From Sinorhizobium meliloti (GTDB lineage Bacteria > Pseudomonadota > Alphaproteobacteria > Rhizobiales > Rhizobiaceae), in contig NZ_CP141212.1 in NCBI RefSeq assembly GCF_035610345.1, positions 1,865,976 to 1,929,975 on the forward strand: a stretch of 64,000 bases of DNA, in the 5' to 3' direction. This document shows positions 18,001 through 23,850 of this stretch, piece by piece (the first letter of the stretch is position 1; each line of letters opens with the position of its first letter). Made by a program: the position numbers and the translations under genes. The notes under the pieces are model-generated. The model was not told the DNA's origin, searched no databases, and was given only the letters and a program-made list of their open reading frames with translations.

Positions 18001-18314
18001 TGGACATTGCGCGTGCAATCGACCACGACGCCTCCGTCGAGCTTTGGCGGCGCTATCAGCGCGGCGAACGGGACGTCTTCACCCGCCGCCTGTACACGCT
18101 GAAGGGGCAGCAGACCTTCGACGAAATCAAGCGCAAATACGATCGCGAACCGGAGTTCCGCACCGCCGTCGACCGCTATATCGCCGACTTCGAAAAACTG
18201 CTCGCCGATGTGGCGCGCAACGATCCCGACAAGCGCATCACCCAGACCTACCTGACGTCCGATACGGGCAAGGTCTACACCATGCTTGCCCACGCGGCAG
18301 GGCGCTTCAGCTGA
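12030..18314 (+). CDS. rgsE: Growth-pole-ring protein GPR/RgsE homologue (giant membrane-anchored coiled-coil protein)
   Basis: The product has 2,094 residues. It has a short cytoplasmic Ala/Glu-rich N-terminus, two transmembrane helices at about 120-141 and 161-183, then some 1,600 residues of Ser/Thr/Ala-rich amphipathic helix. The last 115 residues form a compact conserved domain (LWRRYQRGERDVFTRRLYTL). Size, topology and apolipoprotein-like repeats match Agrobacterium GPR and Sinorhizobium RgsE, which form a ring at the growing pole and are needed for unipolar growth. Internal tandem duplications lie at 14571-15206 and 15348-15608. The start at ATG 12030 has GAGG about 9 nt upstream. It stands alone and ends in a strong terminator. 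The homology call rests on architecture and memory, not on an alignment. Confidence 0.85.
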   Translation: MATKKTNESIDEKAFQALEAALKIDFDDLKSALNDETSLDEPVPESVSESARQAAGSGEARAARTQQEAAKPARGAEAPRSFASEMAPKQPPLAPANDDTRKSPAAMLRSLEVRSSRAAIRVAAIVSLVWTVAGLGVAHLLYAPGIWQIRSLGDLAAMPGAIGILLGIALPVMLFFSFAIMIARAQELRSAARSMAEVAMRLAEPETNAADRVMTVGQAVRREVSAMNEGIERTIARATELEALVHSEVSALERSYSENELRVRTLVQELGLEREAIIGHSDRIRTAIAGAHTKLKDDLETASEDIASRIAVSGEAFASLIDTRAAALTDKSDHALENLSTMLTTRTDALLSGLTTAGVALSNEFDARLDALSDNLTQRGEQLLSQFETRASTLDANTEKLNAALNERARQLNETLIARTRDLNESLRIGQQAISGGLDDVLSSLNSALDEKGASFRQSLKSSADDAIMDLDLRGGFFEEKLQTTVGQLASAFDERFHEFASAFDKRASQLDTKLMESLHRINETVSGGSEAIGGALDSSVDKINSALSDQSLTLATALGATQDFIEETIGSRTSELSSLIGNAHNRIESVLSDKTGSLMGALTEAQERIENGFGQRADALANALTASERSLTDGLDSRTSAFIEGLQSAHARIEQTLTGSTDEITSAIAASQHRLDNTLSERTAALSTALASGTSVIESTVGGTADRLERVLSERGQSITDALSNQTAALDGVLAERATQINSTMSARASEMADSLSRHAEDVADSLTFRAMAVAETMTDRVGEIENKLSQSVSEVAENLGGRVSLIADTLTDTSARIAEDLSSRVGKISETLAGTSAEIAEALTARTSEATASLAGKAAEIEQTLTGRASHLRDTLTTTHDQIRSTLDDRITAINLAVGQGREQLEELLSDQSMAMATTLATSASMLEMSLEERQASIAGAIERSTEALAARTSEATASLADKATEIDRTLSGKAAQLRDTLATTHEQLRTTLDDRINTINLSVGQGRERLEELLSDQSMAMATTLATSASMLEMSLEERQASIAGAIDRSAEALDSRMRSTTGEIAERLAETADQISLAADTLTNRVDISISGVNSRLDETGSRIETSLGSLEERIRGSVGDVDAILGETGARIETSLGSLEERIRGSVGDVDAILGDTGARIETSLGSLEERIRDSVGSVNAIVDNAGQRIADSLGERAGEIDRISEAAATRISTAIEAGTGRIEERLGTMDRALNIGLDNVNRTIEGKAAALVTSLRGAVSDATQEIDAEAARSAGLLSKAGADFAGALAASNAEFASSIEQTASATAARHADLARSVAEAADTATARLASTNSQIETHAKSIQQSLTEAEKALDARGQSIRSTLDESTRELNSMLAGRSMELSRLLDEQARPVIEQYAATGKEAAERIASLTQESADRLRAENAALINAITERTGETLDAISLRAEETAKAMKMVENRLQSTAMGLIDQLASSNSAIATVIDQASGNLGDMDQRLEATAAKVSETARQASDMLSTSTRLIEGKVDKLSDISSSTLSQIGGIVGRFEDHSKVLGQASDLLAAAQSNLVSTLEERQDALRTLSVGLVQRSEEIERTMRALEGFVDGAFQRAEERSGQVAGNLRSGIQTSFADVGRLLSNTEQRATEAAEALRDTLVKASDEAAASVEGVFSQAEERSRQIADRLRSGVETSFADANKTLSQVEGRALSASEALRQVMAKTGEEAGQALEGAFATVEERAKDAASRLRGSIGASVSDVERMLAESGKKSDGVAAQLREAVRQAIEDAIGRFNGATDDIRRSAGEIRKELDMTREELKRGAFDLPEEAKENAALMRRAVGEQIKALQELSEIIGKSSSQLEVAQPVRQQEAPAAPAARVVAPQAVAPQSSLPQAAVPQPAAPQPAPNAALRGSLGIEQATRPLQPARPPATEERAEEGGGWMRDLLRAASREEEPAAARPRSAESQPVAKASDSRNPRHVVESLNSLSVDIARAIDHDASVELWRRYQRGERDVFTRRLYTLKGQQTFDEIKRKYDREPEFRTAVDRYIADFEKLLADVARNDPDKRITQTYLTSDTGKVYTMLAHAAGRFS
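14571..15206 (+). repeat. 318-bp in-frame tandem duplication inside rgsE
   Basis: Two adjacent units of 318 bp (106 codons) begin with the same 20-nt stretch at 14571 and 14889 and remain alike to their ends. Both contain SDQSMAMATTLATSASMLEM and EERQASIAGAI. The high DNA identity indicates a recent or homogenised duplication within the coiled coil. Confidence 0.85.
15348..15608 (+). repeat. 87-bp in-frame triplication inside rgsE
   Basis: Three consecutive 87-bp (29-codon) units begin at 15348, 15435 and 15522. Each encodes RIETSLGSLEERIR followed by SVGDVDAI or a close variant. The period is a multiple of three, so the reading frame and the helical register pattern are kept. Confidence 0.88.
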
Positions 18315-18337
18315 CACGGACAGCAATCGGTCTTTCG

Positions 18338-18370
18338 GAAACGGCCTCGTCGCAAGACGGGGCCGTTTCT
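18338..18370 (+). terminator. Intrinsic terminator after rgsE
   Basis: A 14-bp stem (arms 18338-18351 and 18356-18369, one G-T pair) with a GCAA loop is followed by T and a moderately T-rich stretch. It begins 24 bp after the rgsE stop. Confidence 0.8.
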
Positions 18371-18392
18371 ATTCATCTTTCCTCTTCCTCAA

Positions 18393-18630
18393 CTCTGTGG
18401 TTGTCACAGAGATGAGGGCAGCGCCGCGTCTGCGGCGCGGAAGAGCCTTTCCAGCCCAAGGACTTGGTCTGGCTGGATTCCTGTGACGAGCACAGGAATG
18501 AGGGACCGGGATGTCCCGCTACTACATCGAAGCGGAGCGGGACGCTGTAAACGGGCCTGGCCCGCGACCTTTCCGCGCCGCCTCGCTAACTTCACGGATT
18601 ATGAAACGCGCCGAGGGGTCGCACCCTCTC
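18393..18630. repeat. Mosaic repeat copy R1 (P module plus G module)
   Basis: The first part (about 18393-18502) is the palindromic P module. It has an outer hairpin arm, the inner GCGCCGC/GCGGCGC hairpin, the CAGCCCAAGG segment, and a closing arm ATTCCTGTGACGAGCACAGG. The second part (18511-18630) is the G module. In other copies the G module reads as a decayed GIY-YIG nuclease segment. This copy has diverged in the LYTGV part. Confidence 0.85.
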
Positions 18631-18646
18631 GACCCTCATCCCTGTG

Positions 18647-18651
18647 CTTGT
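18647..18651. repeat. Left 5-bp target-site duplication CTTGT
   Basis: CTTGT immediately precedes the left inverted repeat and recurs at 19918-19922 directly after the right one. Confidence 0.8.
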
Positions 18652-19917
18652 TGTATAGCCCGGACACATGACTGACAGGTGTTCGGGGAGATGGCTGACA
18701 CGTTCATACTGGCATGGATCGGCTTCGCGAGGAGGTTGTCCATGCCGTGGAAAGAGGTGTCGGTTATGGGAGAGAGGCAGGAATTTGTGCGGCTGGCGCT
18801 TGCGGAGGGTGCGAACCGCCGGGAGCTGTGCCGGCGGTTCGGGATCAGTGCCGATGTGGGCTATAAATGGCTGGCGCGGTGGCAGGCAGGTGACCGGGAG
18901 CTGGCTGATCGCTCGCGCCGCCCGCATGTGAGCCCGTTGCAGTCGAGCGCGGCGGTGGAGACAGAGGTGCTTGCGGTGCGCGATGCGCATCCGGCGTGGG
19001 GCGCACGCAAGATCGCGCGCGTTCTGGAAGACCGGGGGCAGCATGCGCCGGCGCCTTCGACGGTTCATGCTATCCTGAAGCGCCATGAGCGGATCATGCC
19101 GCCGGTCGGTGGCGCGCCGGCGACCCAGCGTTTCGAGAAGGAGGCGCCGAACCAGCTCTGGCAGATGGATTTCAAGGGCTGGGTTCGGCTCGGCGATGGC
19201 ACGCCCTGCCATCCGCTGACGATGGTGGACGACCATTCCCGCTTCGTGCCTTGCCTGGCGGCCTGCGCCGACCAGCAGGGAGTGACCGTGCGCGGCCATC
19301 TGGAGCGGACATTCCGGCGCTACGGCCTGCCGGACGCCCTTTTCGTCGATAATGGCGCGCCCTGGGGCGAGGCCTCGGGCGAGCGTTGGACAAGACTTGG
19401 CGTGTGGCTGTTGAAGCTCGGCGTCGGCCTCCTGCATAGCCGGCCCTATCATCCGCAGAGCCGCGGCAAGAATGAGCGCTTCCATCGCACGCTCAAGGCC
19501 GAAATATTCGATTTCGCCCGATTTTCCGATCTGGCTGCCGTCCAGCGCGCCTTCGATGCCTGGCGCGAACTCTATAATTTCGAGCGGCCCCATGCCGCGC
19601 TCGATCTCGACGTGCCGGCCCGTCGCTATCGTCCCAGTTCGCGCCCCATGCCCGAGCACCTTCCAGAGGTGATCTACGATGAAGGCGAGGTCGTCCGCAC
19701 CGTCCCCAGCACCAAGGCCTATGTCAGCTTCAAAGGCCGCAAGTGGAAAGTCCCAAAGGCCTTCTGCGGCGAGCGCATCGCCATTCGCCCGCTCGACACG
19801 GACGGGCGATACGGCATCTTCTTCGCTGCCCTCCGCATCGCAGCCATCGACTTGACAACCAAGCAATCCGTCAGTGATCTATCCGAACAGGTGTCAGCTA
19901 TCTCCCCGGGCTAAACA
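18652..19917 (+). mobile_element. IS481-family insertion sequence, apparently intact (1,266 bp)
   Basis: The element begins TGT and ends ACA. The terminal 35 bp at each end (18652-18686 and 19883-19917) are imperfect inverted repeats matching at about 27 positions. They include TAGCCCGG and TGTTCGG. It carries one full-length transposase gene and is flanked by a perfect 5-bp direct repeat, CTTGT. The target is the loop of a repeat hairpin. Intact ends, duplication and frame suggest a fairly recent insertion. Confidence 0.9.
18742..19914 (+). CDS. IS481-family transposase
   Basis: This 390-residue transposase has an N-terminal helix-turn-helix region (ANRRELCRRFGISADVGYKW, residues 24-43) and an RNase H-fold DDE core. 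The likely catalytic residues are D143 (WQMDFKGW), D203 (FVDNGAPW) and E245 (RGKNERFHRTLK). The start at ATG 18742 is preceded by AGGAGG with good spacing. The stop codon lies within the right inverted repeat. There is no frameshift, so the enzyme is probably functional. Confidence 0.93.
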   Translation: MPWKEVSVMGERQEFVRLALAEGANRRELCRRFGISADVGYKWLARWQAGDRELADRSRRPHVSPLQSSAAVETEVLAVRDAHPAWGARKIARVLEDRGQHAPAPSTVHAILKRHERIMPPVGGAPATQRFEKEAPNQLWQMDFKGWVRLGDGTPCHPLTMVDDHSRFVPCLAACADQQGVTVRGHLERTFRRYGLPDALFVDNGAPWGEASGERWTRLGVWLLKLGVGLLHSRPYHPQSRGKNERFHRTLKAEIFDFARFSDLAAVQRAFDAWRELYNFERPHAALDLDVPARRYRPSSRPMPEHLPEVIYDEGEVVRTVPSTKAYVSFKGRKWKVPKAFCGERIAIRPLDTDGRYGIFFAALRIAAIDLTTKQSVSDLSEQVSAISPG

Positions 19918-19922
19918 CTTGT
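19918..19922. repeat. Right 5-bp target-site duplication CTTGT
   Basis: This is the direct repeat of 18647-18651, immediately outside the right end of the insertion sequence. Confidence 0.8.
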
Positions 19923-20144
19923 CACAGGGATCCAGCAGCGCCGCGTCTGCGGCGCGGGAAGCGTTCTTTCAGCCCAAGGACTTGGGCTGGCTGGATTCCT
20001 GTGACGAGCACAGGAATGAGGGACCGGGAAGTGCGGCCACTACATCGAAGCGAAGCGGAACACTGTATACGGGCGGGAGCTTCCGCGCCGCCATAGTTTC
20101 GTCACGGTTTATGAAACGCGCCGAAGGACCGCACCTTCTCTACC

Positions 20145-20440
20145 CTCATCTCTGTGCTTGTCACAGAGATCCAGCAGCGCCGCGTCTGCGGCGCGGGAAG
20201 CGTTCTTTCAGCCCAAGGACTTGGGCTGGCTGGATTCCTGTGACAAGCACAGGAATGAGGGACCGAGATGTGCGGCTACTACAACTATTGCTTGCGAATA
20301 TGCGAGGGAATGGTCAGCCTATGACGCAATGAAAGGTTACGTCTACATTCTCGCATCGAGACGCTGTATACGGGCGTGACCCGGGACCTTCCGCGCCGCC
20401 TCACGATCTTCACGGTATAGGACGCGCCGAGGGGCCGCAC
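20145..20440. repeat. Mosaic repeat copy R3, longest G module
   Basis: The P module occupies about 20145-20260. The G module (about 20266-20440) keeps the beginning of a GIY-YIG nuclease gene. From ATG 20329 it reads MKGYVYILAS and would continue as the TLYTGVTRDLPRRL segment, but about 10 nt are missing relative to other copies. The frame therefore stops at 20379. The GIY-YIG family hallmark YVYIL...LYTGVT is visible across the two frames. Confidence 0.82.
20329..20420 (+). pseudogene. GIY-YIG nuclease gene fragment inside repeat R3
   Basis: The sequence encodes MKGYVYILAS and, after a frameshift at about 20358, TLYTGVTRDLPRRLTIF. Together these match the N-terminal catalytic core of UriC-type GIY-YIG nucleases. 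The 10-nt deletion and the stop codon at 20418 (TAG in GTATAG) make it non-functional. It is the best preserved of the fragments carried by this repeat family. Confidence 0.65.
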
Positions 20441-20450
20441 CCTCTCCGCC

Positions 20451-20512
20451 CTCATCCCTGTGCTCGTCACAGGGATCCAGCAGCGCCGCGTCTGCGGCGC
20501 GGGAAGAGTCCT
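20451..20512. repeat. Mosaic repeat copy R4, truncated
   Basis: Only the first outer hairpin (CTCATCCCTGTGCTCGTCAC) and the GCGCCGC/GCGGCGC hairpin of the P module are present. Identity is lost after GGGAAGAG. Confidence 0.75.
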
Positions 20513-20689
20513 CCGGGGGGAGCCGTTGCCACGGAGAGAAACCGGCTGGCACTCGCTTCAAGCGACGCGATCTGCCAACGGCATTGTTTGGGATCGGTGA
20601 AGGTCAAGCCGCGTGTCGTCTCCCCCCTTATGGGGGAGAATACCTGCGGCAGGCCTTCGCTTCGAATTCTGCGTTCTGCCCGCATGCCA
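20513..20689. other. Unassigned sequence after repeat cluster 1
   Basis: I see no gene in this stretch. A short CCCCCTTATGGGGG palindrome lies near 20623-20636. The stretch separates the repeats from the fbc operon terminator. Confidence 0.4.
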
Positions 20690-20722
20690 CAAAAAAAGCC
20701 CCGGTAAAAAACACCGAGGCTT
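20690..20722 (-). terminator. Intrinsic terminator of the fbcF-fbcB-fbcC operon
   Basis: On the minus strand, AGCCTCGGTG pairs with ACCGGGGCT across a T-rich loop and is followed by seven T residues (A-run at 20691-20697 on the plus strand). It lies about 40 bp beyond the cytochrome c1 stop. Confidence 0.88.
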
Positions 20723-20760
20723 CCTGTCGATCAGGCCTGCTGGCCAGCAAGCAAACCGGA

Positions 20761-21630
20761 TCAATGTTCCTTGTTCGCGTAGACCGACTTCTTCGTCAGG
20801 TAGATGAGGCCCGTGAAGATGAGCAGGAACACCATGACCATGAAGCCGGTGCGCTTGCGATCTTCCAGATGCGGCTCGGCGGCCCACATCAGGAACGCCG
20901 AGACGTCCTTGGCATATTGGTCCACGGTCTGGGGGGCGCCGTCGTCATAGGTGACCTGGTCGTCGGAGATCGGCGGTGCCATCGCGAGTGCCGCGGCGCT
21001 GGCGAAATACGGGTTGTAATGCGTGCCTTCCGCCACTTCCACGCCCGCCGGCGGATCCTGATAGCCGGTCAGAAGCGCATGGATGTAATCCGGACCGCCT
21101 TCTTGATAGGGCCAGAACATGTCGAAGACGAATTGCGGGAAACCGCGTTCGATGCCGCGTGCCTTCGCGATCAGCGAAAAGTCCGGCGGTGCCGCGCCGT
21201 TGTTCGAAGCAGCCGCCGCTTCCTTGTTCGGGAAGGGTGACGGGAAGTGATCGGACGGAACGGCCTTGCGCGTGAACATCTCGCCATCCGCGTTCGGACC
21301 GTCCTCGACTTCGTAATTCGCAGCGAAGGCCTTCACCTGCGCTTCGGAGTAACCGAGGTCCTCGAGCGTCCGGAAGGACACGAGCTGCATCGAATGGCAG
21401 GCCGAACAGACCTCGGTGTAGACCTTCAGGCCACGCTGCAGCTGCCCCTTGTCGTAGTGGCCGAACAGCCCGGCAAAAGTCCAGTCCTGCTGTTCCGGCT
21501 TGTGGATCGGGTAGTGGGGCGTGCCCCCGGCGTGCTCCTCGCCGCCTGCTTCGTCCTGCGCGACAGCCGCTCCAAACCCGAGACCGGCGACGACAGCAAG
21601 TGACAGAATGCCTGTAACAAGCTTTTTCAT
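20761..21630 (-). CDS. fbcC: Cytochrome c1 of the cytochrome bc1 complex
   Basis: This 289-residue membrane-anchored c-type cytochrome passes electrons from the Rieske protein to soluble cytochrome c. It has a signal peptide (about residues 1-24), haem attachment CSACH at 75-79, an axial methionine at M217 in AMAPP, and a C-terminal anchor helix at about 261-279. It is a separate gene, not fused to cytochrome b as in some bradyrhizobia. It is the last gene of the operon. Confidence 0.96.
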   Translation of the reverse strand: MKKLVTGILSLAVVAGLGFGAAVAQDEAGGEEHAGGTPHYPIHKPEQQDWTFAGLFGHYDKGQLQRGLKVYTEVCSACHSMQLVSFRTLEDLGYSEAQVKAFAANYEVEDGPNADGEMFTRKAVPSDHFPSPFPNKEAAAASNNGAAPPDFSLIAKARGIERGFPQFVFDMFWPYQEGGPDYIHALLTGYQDPPAGVEVAEGTHYNPYFASAAALAMAPPISDDQVTYDDGAPQTVDQYAKDVSAFLMWAAEPHLEDRKRTGFMVMVFLLIFTGLIYLTKKSVYANKEH

Positions 21631-21662
21631 TGTTGTGGATTCCTTATCGATCGCTGTTCCGG

Positions 21663-22943
21663 TCAGGCGCGTGCGGGCTTCAACTGCGCCTTGGCATTCT
21701 GTTTTTCCAGCACCGCTTCGGTGATGGAGTTAGGAATGCGCTTCGGCGTCTCGATCAGACCGAGGATCGGCATGATGACGAGGAAGAAGGCGAAGTAATA
21801 CAACGTGCCGAGCTGCGACATCACGACATAGAGGCCTTCCGCCGGGCGCGAACCCAGCCAGCCGAGCATGATGCAGTTAGCAACGAAGATCCAGAAGCAC
21901 AGCTTGTACCAGGGGCGGTAGACAGCCGAGCGGACCTTCGACGTGTCGAGCCAGGGCAGGAAGAACAGGATGAGGATCGAGCCGAACATCACCAGAACGC
22001 CGCCAAGCTTGGAGTCGATCGGGCCGACGTTGAAGGTGATGGCGCGCAGCATCGCGTAGAACGGCAGGTAGTACCATTCCGGAACGATATGAGCAGGAGT
22101 CTTCAGCGCGTCCGCCGGAATATAGTTGTCCGGGTGTCCGAGGAAGTTCGGCATGTAGAAGACGAACCAGGCATAGACGATCAGGAAAACCGATACACCG
22201 AGCGCATCCTTCAGCGTCGCATAGGGCGTGAAGGGCACGGTGTCGGACTTGGACTTGACCTCCACCCCGGTCGGGTTGGTCTGGCCGGTGACATGCAGCG
22301 CCCAGATGTGCAGGACGACGACGCCTGCGATCATGAAGGGCAGAAGGTAATGCAGCGAGAAAAAGCGGTTGAGCGTCGGCTGGTCGACGGCGAAGCCGCC
22401 GAGCAGGAACTGCTGGATCCACTCGCCCACCAGCGGGAAGGCCGAGAAGAAGCCGGTGATGACGGTTGCCCCCCAGAAGGACATCTGCCCCCAGGGCAGC
22501 ACGTAGCCCATGAAGCCGGTCGCCATCATCAGGAGATAGATGACCACGCCGAGGATCCAGAGGATCTCTCGCGGCGCCTTGTAGGAGCCGTAATAGAGGC
22601 CGCGGGCGATATGCAGGTAGACCGCGATGAAAAAGAACGACGCACCGTTGGCGTGCAGGTAACGCAGCAGCCAACCGTGATTGACGTCGCGCATGATCTT
22701 CTCGACCGAATTGAAGGCGACGTTCGTTTCTGCGGCATAGTGCATCGCCAGGACGACGCCGGTGAGGATCTGCACGATCAGCATCACCGAAAGCATAGCA
22801 CCAAAGGTGTAAGCGTAGTTCAGGTTGCGCGGAACCGGATAGGAGACGAACGAGTCGTGAACGAGCCGGGGCAGCGGAAGGCGGGAGTCAACCCACTTCT
22901 CGATGCCCGTCGTTGGCGTGTAGGTTGAATGATCAGCACTCAT
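21663..22943 (-). CDS. fbcB: Cytochrome b of the cytochrome bc1 complex
   Basis: This 426-residue integral membrane subunit houses both b haems and both quinone sites. The haem ligands are H97, H111, H198 and H212. The Qo-site PEWY motif is present in [11 protein letters not shown]. About eight hydrophobic helices are visible. The start at ATG 22943 has GAGGGG upstream and yields the normal N-terminus; 59 extra in-frame codons upstream overlap the Rieske gene and are rejected. It lies between fbcF and fbcC. Confidence 0.97.
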   Translation of the reverse strand: MSADHSTYTPTTGIEKWVDSRLPLPRLVHDSFVSYPVPRNLNYAYTFGAMLSVMLIVQILTGVVLAMHYAAETNVAFNSVEKIMRDVNHGWLLRYLHANGASFFFIAVYLHIARGLYYGSYKAPREILWILGVVIYLLMMATGFMGYVLPWGQMSFWGATVITGFFSAFPLVGEWIQQFLLGGFAVDQPTLNRFFSLHYLLPFMIAGVVVLHIWALHVTGQTNPTGVEVKSKSDTVPFTPYATLKDALGVSVFLIVYAWFVFYMPNFLGHPDNYIPADALKTPAHIVPEWYYLPFYAMLRAITFNVGPIDSKLGGVLVMFGSILILFFLPWLDTSKVRSAVYRPWYKLCFWIFVANCIMLGWLGSRPAEGLYVVMSQLGTLYYFAFFLVIMPILGLIETPKRIPNSITEAVLEKQNAKAQLKPARA

Positions 22944-22957
22944 TATCAGTAGTCCCC

Positions 22958-23536
22958 TCAACCGATCTTGATGACTGTGTCGGAAACGAACGAGAAGGTC
23001 GGCACGGCGAGGTTTTCCGGTGCCGGGCCTTTGCGGATACGGCCAGCCGTGTCGTAGTGCGAGCCGTGGCAGGGACAGAACCAGCCGCCGAAATCGCCCG
23101 CCTGACCGAGCGGAACGCAACCGAGGTGGGTGCAGACCCCCACCATGATGATCCAGTTTTCCTTGCCCTCGCCGGCGGAACGATCGAGATCGTTTGCCTC
23201 GGCATCGGACGGAAGGTTGGCGTTGCGCGCCACCGGATCCTTCAATTCTTCGAGTGCTACGGCCTTGGCCTCTTCCACTTCCTTATCGGTGCGGTTGCGG
23301 ATGAAGACCGGCCTGCCGCGCCACTTCGCCGTCAGCGACATGCCCGGCTGCAAGCTCGAAACGTCGACTTCGATCGAAGCAAGCGCCAGCGTGGATGCGT
23401 CCGGACGCATTTGGTCGATGAACGGCCATGCCGCCGCACCGGCCCCGACAACGCCGGCCATACCGGTAGCCAGGTATAGGAAATCGCGGCGAGTGGGCTC
23501 GCCCATGGTCTCGCTTGAAGTCTCGTGTTCGCTCAC
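22958..23536 (-). CDS. fbcF: Rieske iron-sulphur subunit of cytochrome bc1
   Basis: This 192-residue protein has an N-terminal twin-arginine signal-anchor ([14 protein letters not shown]), as usual for bacterial Rieske proteins. The C-terminal cluster domain has ligands C135, H137, C154 and H157, with the disulphide pair C140/C156 (CTHLGC and CPCHGSH). It takes electrons from quinol at the Qo site. It is the first gene of fbcF-fbcB-fbcC, with 14 bp to fbcB. Confidence 0.97.
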   Translation of the reverse strand: MSEHETSSETMGEPTRRDFLYLATGMAGVVGAGAAAWPFIDQMRPDASTLALASIEVDVSSLQPGMSLTAKWRGRPVFIRNRTDKEVEEAKAVALEELKDPVARNANLPSDAEANDLDRSAGEGKENWIIMVGVCTHLGCVPLGQAGDFGGWFCPCHGSHYDTAGRIRKGPAPENLAVPTFSFVSDTVIKIG

Positions 23537-23850
23537 GGCTAAAACATCCTCTCACGCAAATGTTGCGGAAACCGCATCCGCCCCCGGCGCGCTTCCTGCC
23601 CCGTCCCGAGTCTGGAACCACGCCCCGTCAAACGCTGACACCCCATCCGGCCCCTTGAGGCAAGCCACGGATCGGATGTCAGAATCCGGGAAAAATTCTG
23701 CACGCAGATTCCCCATCAATCCGGCGCGTTCTATGCCTGATCGCAGATTATGTCCAGCCTTGACAAGGGGCCGCGGGCAGATTGTCGCGGGGAAAGGCGC
23801 GACCAATTGGCACAAGGACTTGACGCGTTATAGCCGCGCCGCGGAGCGCC
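23537..23850. other. Intergenic region upstream of fbcF
   Basis: This 314-bp gap must contain the fbc promoter, read leftward. It also follows the end of the ABC transporter gene on the same strand. An 87-codon minus-strand frame (23552-23815) shows no recognisable domain and is not called. I found no clear terminator or consensus promoter. Confidence 0.4.

Larger units (their letters stand above)
18635..20140. repeat. Mosaic repeat copy R2, split by the IS481-family element
   Basis: The copy starts at 18635 (CTCATCCCTGTGCTTGT), breaks at 18651, and resumes at 19918 with a duplicated CTTGT. Removing the IS and one CTTGT restores a normal P module arm. The G module follows (about 20030-20140), with the frame encoding GTLYTG partly altered. 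Confidence 0.85.

Noticed and set aside
20329..20379. Intact GIY-YIG protein from copy R3
   Set aside because: The frame stops after 16 codons because of the approximately 10-nt deletion; only a fragment remains.
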